64,000 nucleotides of DNA, from positions 1-64,000 of the forward strand of contig JAQTUF010000005.1 in assembly GCA_028710865.1 (NCBI GenBank). The letters are read 5' to 3'. The translations under genes were made by a program, and so were the position numbers. This DNA is from Candidatus Shapirobacteria bacterium (GTDB lineage Bacteria > Patescibacteria > Microgenomatia > UBA12405). Shown piece after piece: positions 50,993 through 57,978 of the stretch (position 1 is the first letter of the stretch; every line of letters begins with the position of its first letter). A model generated the notes under the pieces. It did no database searches and was not told where the DNA came from. It saw only the letters and a program-made list of their open reading frames with translations.

Positions 50993-51048
50993 GGGGTGTC
51001 AAAGAGGCAAAAACAAATTGTTTTAAATTTGCTTTCTTTGATACCCCC
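50993..51048 (+). terminator. intrinsic terminator of the 62-residue gene
   Basis: GGGGTGTCAAAGA pairs with TCTTTGATACCCC (one G-U), with an inner GCAAA/TTTGC helix. The tail is AT-rich but without a long T-run; the sequence ATAATATTTT follows. Confidence 0.75.
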
Positions 51049-51059
51049 TAATAATATTT

Positions 51060-51212
51060 TTAACGACGAGAACGGTTGATAGTTTGAAAACGACCGGTGG
51101 GTTTGAAAGTTTGACGAAATTTATTGAGATCTAGGTTTGGTGTATTTGGTTTGACAAATTTTGGAAGAGGAGATTCTTTAATTATTTTTTTAGTTGGTTT
51201 ATTTTCTGACAT
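51060..51212 (-). CDS. small basic protein, 50 residues
   Basis: Translation of the minus strand gives a 50-residue protein beginning MSENKPTKKIIKESPLPKF and ending in PTGRFQTINRSRR. It is Pro/Lys/Arg-rich and probably unstructured. It lies in line with rpmG and the hibernation factor, so a ribosome- or RNA-related role is possible. No family is known to me. Confidence 0.5.
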   Translation of the reverse strand: MSENKPTKKIIKESPLPKFVKPNTPNLDLNKFRQTFKPTGRFQTINRSRR

Positions 51213-51257
51213 ATAGATTCATTTTAATATAAATCTAAAGTTTTAGCCAATAAAGAA

Positions 51258-51437
51258 CTATTTTAATTTAATAGATTCTTTGTGTTCAGTTCTTTTTTTA
51301 CACCATTTACAATATTTGACAAATTTTAGTTTGTCAGGAGTGTTGGTTTTATTTTTTTCAGTAAGATAATTTTGAGCACCACAAACAGAACAAAGAAGAG
51401 CGATTAAAACTCTTGGTGTTTTTTTAGATTTAGACAT
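51258..51437 (-). CDS. rpmG: 50S ribosomal protein L33
   Basis: 59 residues beginning MSKSKKTPRVLIALLC. Two CxxC pairs (CSVC and CKWC) bind zinc, as in the C+ form of L33, and NYLTEKNK and KYCKWCKKRTEHKE are family motifs. It lies upstream of a 50-residue basic protein and downstream of the hibernation factor on the same strand. Confidence 0.9.
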   Translation of the reverse strand: MSKSKKTPRVLIALLCSVCGAQNYLTEKNKTNTPDKLKFVKYCKWCKKRTEHKESIKLK

Positions 51438-51487
51438 GGTAGTAGTTTATCAAGTTTATTAACTTTATCAAGGCTAAAGTTTGAAAA

Positions 51488-51793
51488 TTAGTCGGAATGT
51501 TTATATTTTTTAATTTGTTTCTCAATGGCTTCACGAAGACCAGTAATGGTAGCAGTTAAATCAAGATTGGAATTTTGAGCGTAAAATGAATTTTTAGCTC
51601 CAGGAAGAGTCATATCAAATTTTGCAATGTAGGTTTTATATTTTTTATCTTTTTGAATATGGAGAGAGGCGGTTTTGAGTTCATTATTGAGTGTAGGTAG
51701 AAGCTGATCAAGCTTAACTACAAACTTATCGTGGATCATTTTGCGGATTTTTAGAGAAATTATTAAATTAACACCAGTAATACGAATATTCAT
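51488..51793 (-). CDS. ribosome hibernation promoting factor-like protein (S30AE)
   Basis: 101 residues of the HPF/YfiA family that bind the 30S A/P sites and silence ribosomes in stasis. MNIRITGVNLIISLKIRKMIHDKFVVKLDQLLP starts the fold and LDLTATITGLREAIEKQIKKYK closes it (VDMYAAID-like strand and long helix). It is of the short type without the C-terminal dimerisation tail. Confidence 0.82.
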   Translation of the reverse strand: MNIRITGVNLIISLKIRKMIHDKFVVKLDQLLPTLNNELKTASLHIQKDKKYKTYIAKFDMTLPGAKNSFYAQNSNLDLTATITGLREAIEKQIKKYKHSD

Positions 51794-51836
51794 ATAGATG
51801 TTTTAATTATTAATTTAGGTAATGGCACTTGATAGT

Positions 51837-52700
51837 TTATTCTACCATCATCATTTGATGACGAGGTTTTATCCAATCATTCCACTGCTCAAAGGCGTTT
51901 TTAAATTTACTTCTATTTATTTCTTGTAGATCGGGTTTTTCAATATACAAATTAAAGATGGAATTTGGCATTTTAGTAAATCCGTCAGAAATAATAGGTT
52001 GTCTATTTCTTAAAAAACTGTTGATAGGTGGATAGATTGAGCCATATTCAATCATTTTAGGAATATTGTTTAATAAAACATTATTAGATAATAATGTTAA
52101 TTTTGGGGTGATTAGTTTATCAAACCTTTCTCTTTTTTTCCAAGCATTTAATCCGGTTTGGGAATAGCCAATTTTTTCAATAGCATTAAAAATGTTACCT
52201 AATTTTGAGGTAGAGTCTTCCAGAACATTTTTAACTTGTCTAGCAATGGGTAGACTATTATCACCTAGTAAATTAGTAATTAGACCTTCAATAGTATTAA
52301 TTTCTTTTTTCTCGTCTTCAATAGTTTTTAAATCTAATGTAATGTCACCTTTTTTAGTTACTCCTTCTGGCCAGTCATGAGAAATAGCCGTAAAAAGTAG
52401 TATTTTTTGTTCTTCTTGGTCGAGTTTGATTTGAGAATTAGAACTATTGAGATGTTTAATAAAAAGACGGGCAAATTCATAGGTTAATAATCCATGTGTT
52501 AGATTGTTAGCATCTTGACCAAGGATATTTATCCAATCTGTATTGGCTAAATCATTTCCTTGTTTTTGATATCGTTCCCATCTAGTTTTGTTATTTAATT
52601 TTTTTCCTATTTCTGTTTTGGCAAAAGATTTATGAATATTATGAAATGTTAAATCTTGTTGACCAATTGTAATTGAAGTAGGAATTTCTGGTAAAGGCAT
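51837..52700 (-). CDS. HD-domain protein, putative hydrolase
   Basis: 287 residues. HGLLTYEFARLFIKHL, then ILLFTAISHDWPEGVTKKGDITLD, give the H...HD pattern of the HD phosphohydrolase superfamily, with a later Asp in GDNSLP. The C-terminal third matches nothing known. Substrate unknown (nucleotide or phosphate ester). Confidence 0.6.
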   Translation of the reverse strand: MPLPEIPTSITIGQQDLTFHNIHKSFAKTEIGKKLNNKTRWERYQKQGNDLANTDWINILGQDANNLTHGLLTYEFARLFIKHLNSSNSQIKLDQEEQKILLFTAISHDWPEGVTKKGDITLDLKTIEDEKKEINTIEGLITNLLGDNSLPIARQVKNVLEDSTSKLGNIFNAIEKIGYSQTGLNAWKKRERFDKLITPKLTLLSNNVLLNNIPKMIEYGSIYPPINSFLRNRQPIISDGFTKMPNSIFNLYIEKPDLQEINRSKFKNAFEQWNDWIKPRHQMMMVE

Positions 52701-52758
52701 ATTTTAGCGATTTTATCACAAAAATAGGTTTAATAATTTTGAAAAATAAAGGTAATTA

Positions 52759-53100
52759 TTATTCAGTGACGGTTTGAATGATGTCACAGGGTCCTTGAAC
52801 TTCTTTAGCAAGGTTGACAACATCATTGAATTTAGGTTCAGTGGTTTGATAAATTTGATTATCATGACCACGTAAATTAATTTGTAGATTACGTGATTGG
52901 AAAATAACTTTGATTTGACAATTTTTTATTAAGTCACTAGCAGTATCCCAATCAATAATTTGAGTGGTAATGGACGAAGTGGGAACAGCTGAGGATGAGG
53001 TTGATGGGGAAAAGAAGCGAAGTTTGAGAAGGCAAAGAACGATAGTAATGATAAGAACAATAAAAATAGCTAAATAAATTAATTTTCTAGTTTTAGTCAC
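52759..53100 (-). CDS. small membrane-anchored protein, unknown function
   Basis: 113 residues: one N-terminal membrane span (LIYLAIFIVLIITIVLCLLKL), a Ser/Thr linker and a small beta-rich domain with two Cys (IKNCQIKVIFQS, VQGPCDIIQTV). Start codon GTG with TATCAT 6 bases upstream. No family is recognised. Confidence 0.55.
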   Translation of the reverse strand: MTKTRKLIYLAIFIVLIITIVLCLLKLRFFSPSTSSSAVPTSSITTQIIDWDTASDLIKNCQIKVIFQSRNLQINLRGHDNQIYQTTEPKFNDVVNLAKEVQGPCDIIQTVTE

Positions 53101-53123
53101 TAAATAATGATAACAAAAGATGG

Positions 53124-53206
53124 CGGAGGGGATAGGAGTCGAACCTACATGCCATTGCTGGCGCTTGTTTTCAAAACAAGTTCCTTACCATTCGGAGCAC
53201 CCCTCC
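53124..53206 (-). tRNA. tRNA-Ser (anticodon TGA)
   Basis: Minus-strand cloverleaf with long variable arm: acceptor GGAGGGG/CCCCTCC, anticodon stem CTTGT/ACAAG with loop TTTGAAA (anticodon TGA), variable arm GCCAGCAATGGC, T-arm TAGG/CCTA with TTCGACT. Discriminator G and an encoded CCA at 53121-53123. Confidence 0.93.
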
Positions 53207-53216
53207 TTAAAAATTG

Positions 53217-53276
53217 AGCCTGGAATGAAACTCGAATTCATGACCTGTCCGATGCTTTGGACTGCTCTACCAACTA
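53217..53276 (-). pseudogene. tRNA-Thr pseudogene lacking the 5' acceptor
   Basis: Minus strand from AGTTGGTAGAGCA to TCCAGGC plus U matches tRNA-Thr(GGT) at 53556 in the D-arm, variable loop, T-arm and 3' acceptor. The first 15 or so bases are replaced by the end of the GIY-YIG gene. The anticodon arm is 16 instead of 17 bases (GTCC...GGAC) and cannot present a normal anticodon. Confidence 0.8.
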
Positions 53277-53551
53277 ATGTTGTAGAATTGGTTGATTTTA
53301 ATTTCTCCCGACTCAATGATCTTTATTATAACTTTTTTGCTTTTAAATTGCTTAATTTTAAACTCGACTTTTCTAGCAATAGAAATGGAATTAAACTTTT
53401 GTGAAAAAATTAATTCAAACGGTCGGGTAAAACTAGTATATTTACTTCTTCCTGAATTGTGTTCAATTAATCTTCTTTGAATATCAGTAGTACTGCCAAT
53501 ATAAAAACGTTTGTTTTTAATAGATTTAAGTATATAAATAAATCCTATCAT
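53267..53551 (-). CDS. GIY-YIG nuclease-domain protein
   Basis: 94 residues of the small UPF0213-like GIY-YIG type: GFIYILKSIKNKRFYIGSTTDIQRRLIEHNSG gives the I-Y-I and Y-I-G motifs and the Arg; a Glu follows in RPFELIFSQ. Such proteins can be structure-specific nucleases or part of homing elements. The ATG lies 4 bases after tRNA-Thr(GGT) and the last codons (Ile-Ser-Trp-stop) are encoded by the D-arm of the tRNA pseudogene. The gene therefore sits between two tRNA-Thr copies. Confidence 0.82.
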   Translation of the reverse strand: MIGFIYILKSIKNKRFYIGSTTDIQRRLIEHNSGRSKYTSFTRPFELIFSQKFNSISIARKVEFKIKQFKSKKVIIKIIESGEIKINQFYNISW

Positions 53552-53555
53552 TTTG

Positions 53556-53628
53556 AGCCCGGAATGAAACTCGAATTCATGACCTTCCCCTTACCAAGGG
53601 GATGCTCTACCAACTGAGCTATCCGGGC
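53556..53628 (-). tRNA. tRNA-Thr (anticodon GGT)
   Basis: Minus-strand cloverleaf: acceptor GCCCGGA/TCCGGGC, D-arm GCTCAGTTGGTAGAGC, anticodon stem TCCCC/GGGGA with loop TTGGTAA (anticodon GGT), T-arm ATGAA/TTCAT with TTCGAGT. Discriminator U. The intact copy of a locally duplicated family. Confidence 0.93.
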
Positions 53629-53655
53629 GTGATAAAAACTATTTTAATAAAAGTG

Positions 53656-53711
53656 CGAATTCATGACCTGTCCGAAACATCGGACTGCTCTACCAACTGA
53701 GCTATCCGGGC
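53656..53711 (-). pseudogene. tRNA-Thr pseudogene lacking the 3' half of the T-arm and acceptor
   Basis: Minus strand GCCCGGATAGCTCAG onward is identical to tRNA-Thr(GGT) through the D-arm and again from AGGTCATGAATTCG, where it stops. The anticodon arm is GTCCG-ATGTTT-CGGAC (6-base loop). The 3' half of the T-arm and acceptor are missing. Confidence 0.8.
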
Positions 53712-53756
53712 AAGTACTACTTTGGTATTTTATCAAAAAAAATAATTTTTATTTAT

Positions 53757-53785
53757 TTGACTTGATTTTTAAAAAATGTTTTGAT
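53757..53785 (+). promoter_or_regulatory. promoter of exported paralogue A (leaderless)
   Basis: TTGACT, 17 bases, TTTGAT, with only 5 bases to the ATG at 53791. The block from this promoter through about codon 12 is nearly identical to 55133-55205. Confidence 0.7.
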
Positions 53786-53790
53786 TAGTT

Positions 53791-54990
53791 ATGAGTTTTA
53801 GATTTAAAGACGGTTTTTCTCAAGTATTAGTAATGGTGACGATATCAGTGTTAGCAGTTGTTTTGCCAATTGCTACTAAATTAGTTCAACAGAATCAAGA
53901 AAATAGAAGTAGTGCAGTTTCATTTGGAATGAAGGGTTATGGTGAATCTTGTAATTCACAGAGAGAATGTGCATCTGGTTTTTGTACTATTACTTTTGAA
54001 GGTAATTTTAAAAAAGGCACAGAAGTTTGTTCGGAAAAAGGCTTAGATAAAGCTTGTACTGATTTAGGAGGAACTTGTAATATGGAAAGAACTATTACTA
54101 ATGGGTCTGAATGTATTACTGATGATAAAAATAGTGGAACAGTGGTTTTTAATTTGTGTTTGAGTTCTATTGATAGACAATGTTGTGTTCCAACTTTAAC
54201 TTCAACTCCAATATCAGTACTAACTTTGGCACCAACATTAGCTCCAACTCTGACCTTAACACCAACTTTAACTCCAACTCCAACATCAGTACCAACTTTG
54301 GCACCAACATTAGCTCCAACTCTGACTTTAGCACCAACTTTAACTCCAACTCCAACTCCAACATTGGCACCAACGGTTGATAGGACTAATATTCCAAAAG
54401 CAAATTATAAATGTAATATGAGTAATTATCCAAGTAGTGTAAGAGAGACAGTTTGGAATGTAAATGGTAAAGATATTCCAATGTATATATTTGAGGAAGT
54501 TAAAAAGCGAAGTGATAAAAGAATTTATTATGATTATGATTTAGCTAATGTGGATAATGGAGCTTGGTTAGAGGAAGTACCATCTGATTATTGGAGAGAG
54601 ATGGATAGTAGTAAAAATGAAACTTGGGATTTTGGTTATTCTCCATATCTTTTGGATAAAAGAGTAATTCCAGCGTATATAGCTATGGTAGATGCTTTAA
54701 GAGCTGATGGAGCAGCTCATATAGCGGGTACGGTTCATTATGGTTATCGTGATTATTATTTACAAAACAGAATGTGGATTAGAAATGGTAAAAATGGAGC
54801 AGTGGCAGCTTCGCCATGTCATTCGCCTCATCATACCGGAAGAGCAGTAGATATTTATCCAAGCGGAAGTTTTATTAGTAAATCGACTGGAAAGAAAACG
54901 TCAGTTTTAACTTGGTTGATTAATAATGCTCCTAAATATGGTTTTCGAAGATATAAAAATGAGAGTTGGCATTGGGAATATAATCCATAA
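53791..54990 (+). CDS. exported M15 (VanY-type) D,D-carboxypeptidase-like protein
   Basis: 399 residues. An N-terminal anchor/signal (VLVMVTISVLAVVLPIATKLV), a Cys-rich module with ten or so Cys (about 50-133), a Thr/Pro linker of LAPT/LTPT repeats (136-196), then a zinc peptidase M15B domain: SPHHTGRAVDIYP (345-357, SxHxxGxAxD) and ESWHWEYNP (391-399). Role: trimming peptidoglycan peptides or peptides outside the cell. N-terminus is shared with paralogue B. It is followed by a tRNA-Thr fragment. Confidence 0.85.
   Translation: MSFRFKDGFSQVLVMVTISVLAVVLPIATKLVQQNQENRSSAVSFGMKGYGESCNSQRECASGFCTITFEGNFKKGTEVCSEKGLDKACTDLGGTCNMERTITNGSECITDDKNSGTVVFNLCLSSIDRQCCVPTLTSTPISVLTLAPTLAPTLTLTPTLTPTPTSVPTLAPTLAPTLTLAPTLTPTPTPTLAPTVDRTNIPKANYKCNMSNYPSSVRETVWNVNGKDIPMYIFEEVKKRSDKRIYYDYDLANVDNGAWLEEVPSDYWREMDSSKNETWDFGYSPYLLDKRVIPAYIAMVDALRADGAAHIAGTVHYGYRDYYLQNRMWIRNGKNGAVAASPCHSPHHTGRAVDIYPSGSFISKSTGKKTSVLTWLINNAPKYGFRRYKNESWHWEYNP
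54205..54370 (+). repeat. 72-bp coding repeat (Thr/Pro linker)
   Basis: Two near-identical copies of a 72-base unit (24 codons), for example ATCAGTACNAACTTTGGCAC at 54213 and 54285. It encodes the Thr/Pro spacer and may vary in copy number between strains. Confidence 0.8.
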
Positions 54991-54999
54991 AATTTTTTG

Positions 55000-55032
55000 A
55001 GCCTGAAGTGGGATTCGAACTCACGACCTGTT
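55000..55032 (-). pseudogene. 3' fragment of a tRNA-Thr(TGT) copy
   Basis: Minus strand CAGGTCGTGAGTTCGAATCCCACTTCAGGC plus U differs by one base from the same part of tRNA-Thr(TGT) at 56692. The D-arm, anticodon and 5' acceptor are gone. It lies directly after paralogue A, where the intact tRNA lies after paralogue B. Confidence 0.8.
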
Positions 55033-55132
55033 TGGAATATTGGTGTTCTATTAATTTAGTCTTAAATGATGGGGTGAAATTATTTGAGCAAATGTAATTT
55101 TGATGATTTATTAAAAAAGGAGTTTTACTAAT

Positions 55133-55161
55133 TTGATTTGATTTTTAAAAAATGTTTTGAT
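55133..55161 (+). promoter_or_regulatory. promoter of exported paralogue B (leaderless)
   Basis: TTGATT, 17 bases, TTTGAT, 5 bases before the ATG. It is a copy of the paralogue A promoter with one changed base in the -35. Confidence 0.65.
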
Positions 55162-55166
55162 TAGTT

Positions 55167-56663
55167 ATGAGTTTTAGATTTAAAGACGGTTTTTCTCAAA
55201 TTTGGATTTTATTAATGATGTCAGTGTTGGCGGTTGTTTTACCAGTTAGTACTAAATTGGTTCAACAAAACCAAGAAAATAGAAGTAGAGCAGAAATGGT
55301 AACAATTCCGAAACTTTCATTTAGGGTAACTTTTGAAGGAATAACTCCATCTAGTCTTTGTCTAGATAAATTTAAAACTTTAAGTCTAATCGTAGGTAAG
55401 GGTAAAAAAGAATTTGAACAAAATTTAAAAGTGGAGGTATTTAAATTAGATGGAGTTATTAACAGTAAAGGTTTACAAGTTTTTGAAGCTAGTGATATTG
55501 GGTTAGATTCGAAATTATCTGGATCAAATAGTATTTATGTAAAAATTAAAGGTTTAGCTCATACAAAAATGCTTTTTTGTAATAGAGATCAAAATAAAGG
55601 ATATTCTGGTGAAATATGTAATATTTTAATTGATGGAACAGTAAATAATTTCTCAGAATACCCAATAAAGGCAGGTGATATAAATCAAGATGGAATAGTT
55701 AATTCATTGGATTTTGGTTTAATTAAAAATAATTTATCAACGAGTGTGGAATTGGAAAACATAAATAATGGAAATTGTAATAGTAAGTATGATTTAAATG
55801 GTGATAAAGCAATAAATAATCTAGACATGGGTTTAGTAAAAAGTTCTTTGCTTTATAGTGATAATAAGGAAACAGAAATTATTAATGAGTCAACTCCAAC
55901 CCAAATTTCAACTCTTACTCTTACTCCAACTCTTACTCCAACTCCAACTCTTACTCTTACTCCAACTCTTACTCCAACTCTTACTCCAACTCTTACTCCA
56001 ACTCCTACCCAAGTTTTAGAATCGACTAGATTGGTAGTGGCGACTTTTAATATTGGGAATGCTAATAAAACTAGTAAAGCGAATTATAAAACGATAGGTG
56101 CGAAGATCAGAGATGGTATTTATGATATTGTGGGGTTACAGGAATCCCATTCTACTTTGACTAAAAATATAGTTTCTTATTCAAAAATGAAATATTATTT
56201 TTTTACAGCAACATCGGCAGGAAATTCTATTTTGAGTAATAAAGAATTAAATAGTAATACCTATGTTCGTTTATCTAATTGTGGTAGAGATTCTTTTAGG
56301 GCAATTCAAAAAACAATTTTAAAAATAAATAATAAAAATGTATCTTTTTACAATGTTCATATAGATCCTGATTCACCTTGTCGTGAAACTCAAGCTAAAG
56401 ATGTAATTAATGTTATTAAAAAAGACTCTAATCCTTGGGTTTTGGTGGGTGATTTTAATTTTACTACGGATTGTTCAAAGGCATATAATTTATTTGCTGA
56501 TTATTCAATTGTTGCATATGAGGAGAGTTTATTGAAACATAAATGTTCTGATATGATTATTACTTCTAAAAATAATGGAATTAGGATAATTTCAACAAAG
56601 ACTTTCGATACATTAGATTTATCTGATCATAATTTAGTTACAGCTATATTAGAGATAGATTAG
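55167..56663 (+). CDS. exported dockerin and endonuclease/exonuclease/phosphatase protein
   Basis: 498 residues. N-terminal anchor (IWILLMMSVLAVVLPVSTKLV) like paralogue A; a beta-sandwich (45-165); two dockerin-type calcium repeats (GDINQDGIVNSLDFGLIKNNL 170-190, YDLNGDKAINNLDMGLVKSSL 208-228); a Thr/Pro linker (245-281); then an EEP domain: TFNIGN (Asn295), GLQESH (Glu326), YNVHID (His398), VGDFNF (Asp429/Asn431), SDMI and LSDHN (Asp487/His488). All catalytic residues are present, so it is probably a secreted nuclease or phosphodiesterase. Confidence 0.85.
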   Translation: MSFRFKDGFSQIWILLMMSVLAVVLPVSTKLVQQNQENRSRAEMVTIPKLSFRVTFEGITPSSLCLDKFKTLSLIVGKGKKEFEQNLKVEVFKLDGVINSKGLQVFEASDIGLDSKLSGSNSIYVKIKGLAHTKMLFCNRDQNKGYSGEICNILIDGTVNNFSEYPIKAGDINQDGIVNSLDFGLIKNNLSTSVELENINNGNCNSKYDLNGDKAINNLDMGLVKSSLLYSDNKETEIINESTPTQISTLTLTPTLTPTPTLTLTPTLTPTLTPTLTPTPTQVLESTRLVVATFNIGNANKTSKANYKTIGAKIRDGIYDIVGLQESHSTLTKNIVSYSKMKYYFFTATSAGNSILSNKELNSNTYVRLSNCGRDSFRAIQKTILKINNKNVSFYNVHIDPDSPCRETQAKDVINVIKKDSNPWVLVGDFNFTTDCSKAYNLFADYSIVAYEESLLKHKCSDMIITSKNNGIRIISTKTFDTLDLSDHNLVTAILEID

Positions 56664-56691
56664 TTGAAAAATATTTTTTCTATTTTTTTTG

Positions 56692-56764
56692 AGCCTGAAG
56701 TGGGACTCGAACTCACGACCTGCTGTTTACAAAACAGCTGCTCTACCAACTGAGCTATTCAGGC
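56692..56764 (-). tRNA. tRNA-Thr (anticodon TGT)
   Basis: Minus-strand cloverleaf: acceptor GCCTGAA/TTCAGGC, D-arm GCTCAGTTGGTAGAGC, anticodon stem GCTGT/ACAGC with loop TTTGTAA (anticodon TGT), T-arm GTGAG/CCCAC-type with TTCGAGT. Discriminator U. It is close in sequence to tRNA-Thr(GGT). Confidence 0.93.
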
Positions 56765-56816
56765 ATAGGCTTATTATATCAACATAGTAGGTGTTTTGAG
56801 GTAAAATAGAGGAAGT

Positions 56817-57959
56817 ATGATTCAAAAGAAAAGGATATTAGTATTAACTGATGATAGGCCATGGGGTCATAGATCAATAGCTAAGGCAATTTTTAATTAT
56901 CTTAAAAGGAATGAAAATGAAAATAATTTTGAGGTTGAATATGCTGAAGTTAAAGCTAATACGGTTGGAATAGATGATTTATATGTTTTTGCTTATAGAT
57001 ATATGCCTAAATCGACTAGAGTTTTTCATAAATTTTCTGGAAGTAAAATAAGTAGTGATGTACTTAGAGAAATTTCAATTTTAAATTTGGAAAATTTAAA
57101 AAGTAAAATAGATGAATTTAATCCTGATTTAATAATTTCAACATATTTTGTTCATAGCCATTCTTTGTCTTGGTGGCGGAAAAAAGAAAACAAAAAATTT
57201 AAATTATGGTCGGTAGTACCTGACCCTTGGACAATAAATCCTATCTCTTTTATTAAAGGAGTTGATTTGAATATTGTTTACGATGAAACATCTTTTAAAG
57301 AAGGTTTAAGATGGGGAATTGATAAAGATAAAATGTTAAAAACTAATTGGTGGACTAGGTTAGAAATGTATCAAAAATTTGATCGGCAAGAATCAAGAAA
57401 AAAATTAGGGTTTAAAGATGATAGACCAGTTATTTTTATTGGTGGGGGTAGTTTGGGAACAAATTCTTTGTCTAGATTTTTGCCAATAATGTTGATGGTA
57501 AAGAAAAAAGTTGGTTTTATAATAAATACTGGGACTGATAAATTATCTTTTAATCTAGTAGAACAGTTTATAAAAGTGATGAAAAGGTTGAAGAAAGATG
57601 ATTTGGTACAAATAAAACAATTGGGATGGATTGAAAATATGGGTGAAGTTTTATCTGCTTGTGATATAGTTTTTGGAAAGGCTGGTCCGAATTTTTTGTT
57701 TGATGTAGTGGCAGTTAGGAAACCTTTTGTGGCGATAACTCATATCGGAGGGCAAGAGGATGGAAATATTGATTTAATAAAGAAGAAAAAAATAGGTTGG
57801 GTAAAAGAAAAAAACTTTGAATTATTGAATTTCTTCTTAAAATATATGGAAAATCCTAAAATTTATAATGAGAGATATTTGAAAAATATAAGTAGAGAAA
57901 GAGAATTAAACAAGGAAAGTTTGCCATTGATAATGGATAGAATCAAAAGTGAAATTTAA
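56817..57959 (+). CDS. GT28/MGDG-synthase-like glycosyltransferase
   Basis: GT-B enzyme like processive diacylglycerol glucosyltransferases (UgtP) and MurG relatives. RILVLTDDRPWGHRSIAKAI, FNPDLIISTYFVHSHSLSWW, KLWSVVPDPWTINP, VIFIGGGSLGTNSLSRFLPIM and GEVLSACDIVFGKAGPNFLFDVVAVRKPFVAI are typical. 380 residues. It may make a glycolipid for the membrane. TAAAAT lies 9 bases before the ATG. Confidence 0.8.
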   Translation: MIQKKRILVLTDDRPWGHRSIAKAIFNYLKRNENENNFEVEYAEVKANTVGIDDLYVFAYRYMPKSTRVFHKFSGSKISSDVLREISILNLENLKSKIDEFNPDLIISTYFVHSHSLSWWRKKENKKFKLWSVVPDPWTINPISFIKGVDLNIVYDETSFKEGLRWGIDKDKMLKTNWWTRLEMYQKFDRQESRKKLGFKDDRPVIFIGGGSLGTNSLSRFLPIMLMVKKKVGFIINTGTDKLSFNLVEQFIKVMKRLKKDDLVQIKQLGWIENMGEVLSACDIVFGKAGPNFLFDVVAVRKPFVAITHIGGQEDGNIDLIKKKKIGWVKEKNFELLNFFLKYMENPKIYNERYLKNISRERELNKESLPLIMDRIKSEI

Positions 57960-57978
57960 ATAAGAGGGTTATTTATAT

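Noticed and set aside
53120..53404. 94-residue plus-strand frame
   Set aside because: It crosses tRNA-Ser, a tRNA pseudogene and the GIY-YIG gene in antisense and has no domain.
53217..53711. Two tRNA fragments as halves of a split (trans-spliced) tRNA
   Set aside because: Both fragments contain the D-arm and anticodon arm, so they overlap and are not complementary halves, and both anticodon arms are one base short.
54205..54370. 72-bp repeats as a CRISPR or mobile repeat
   Set aside because: They are in frame and encode the Thr/Pro linker of an exported protein.
54167..54373. Leu/Glu-rich minus-strand and Asn/Ser-rich shifted frames
   Set aside because: They are alternative readings of the Thr/Pro coding repeat, with no start context.
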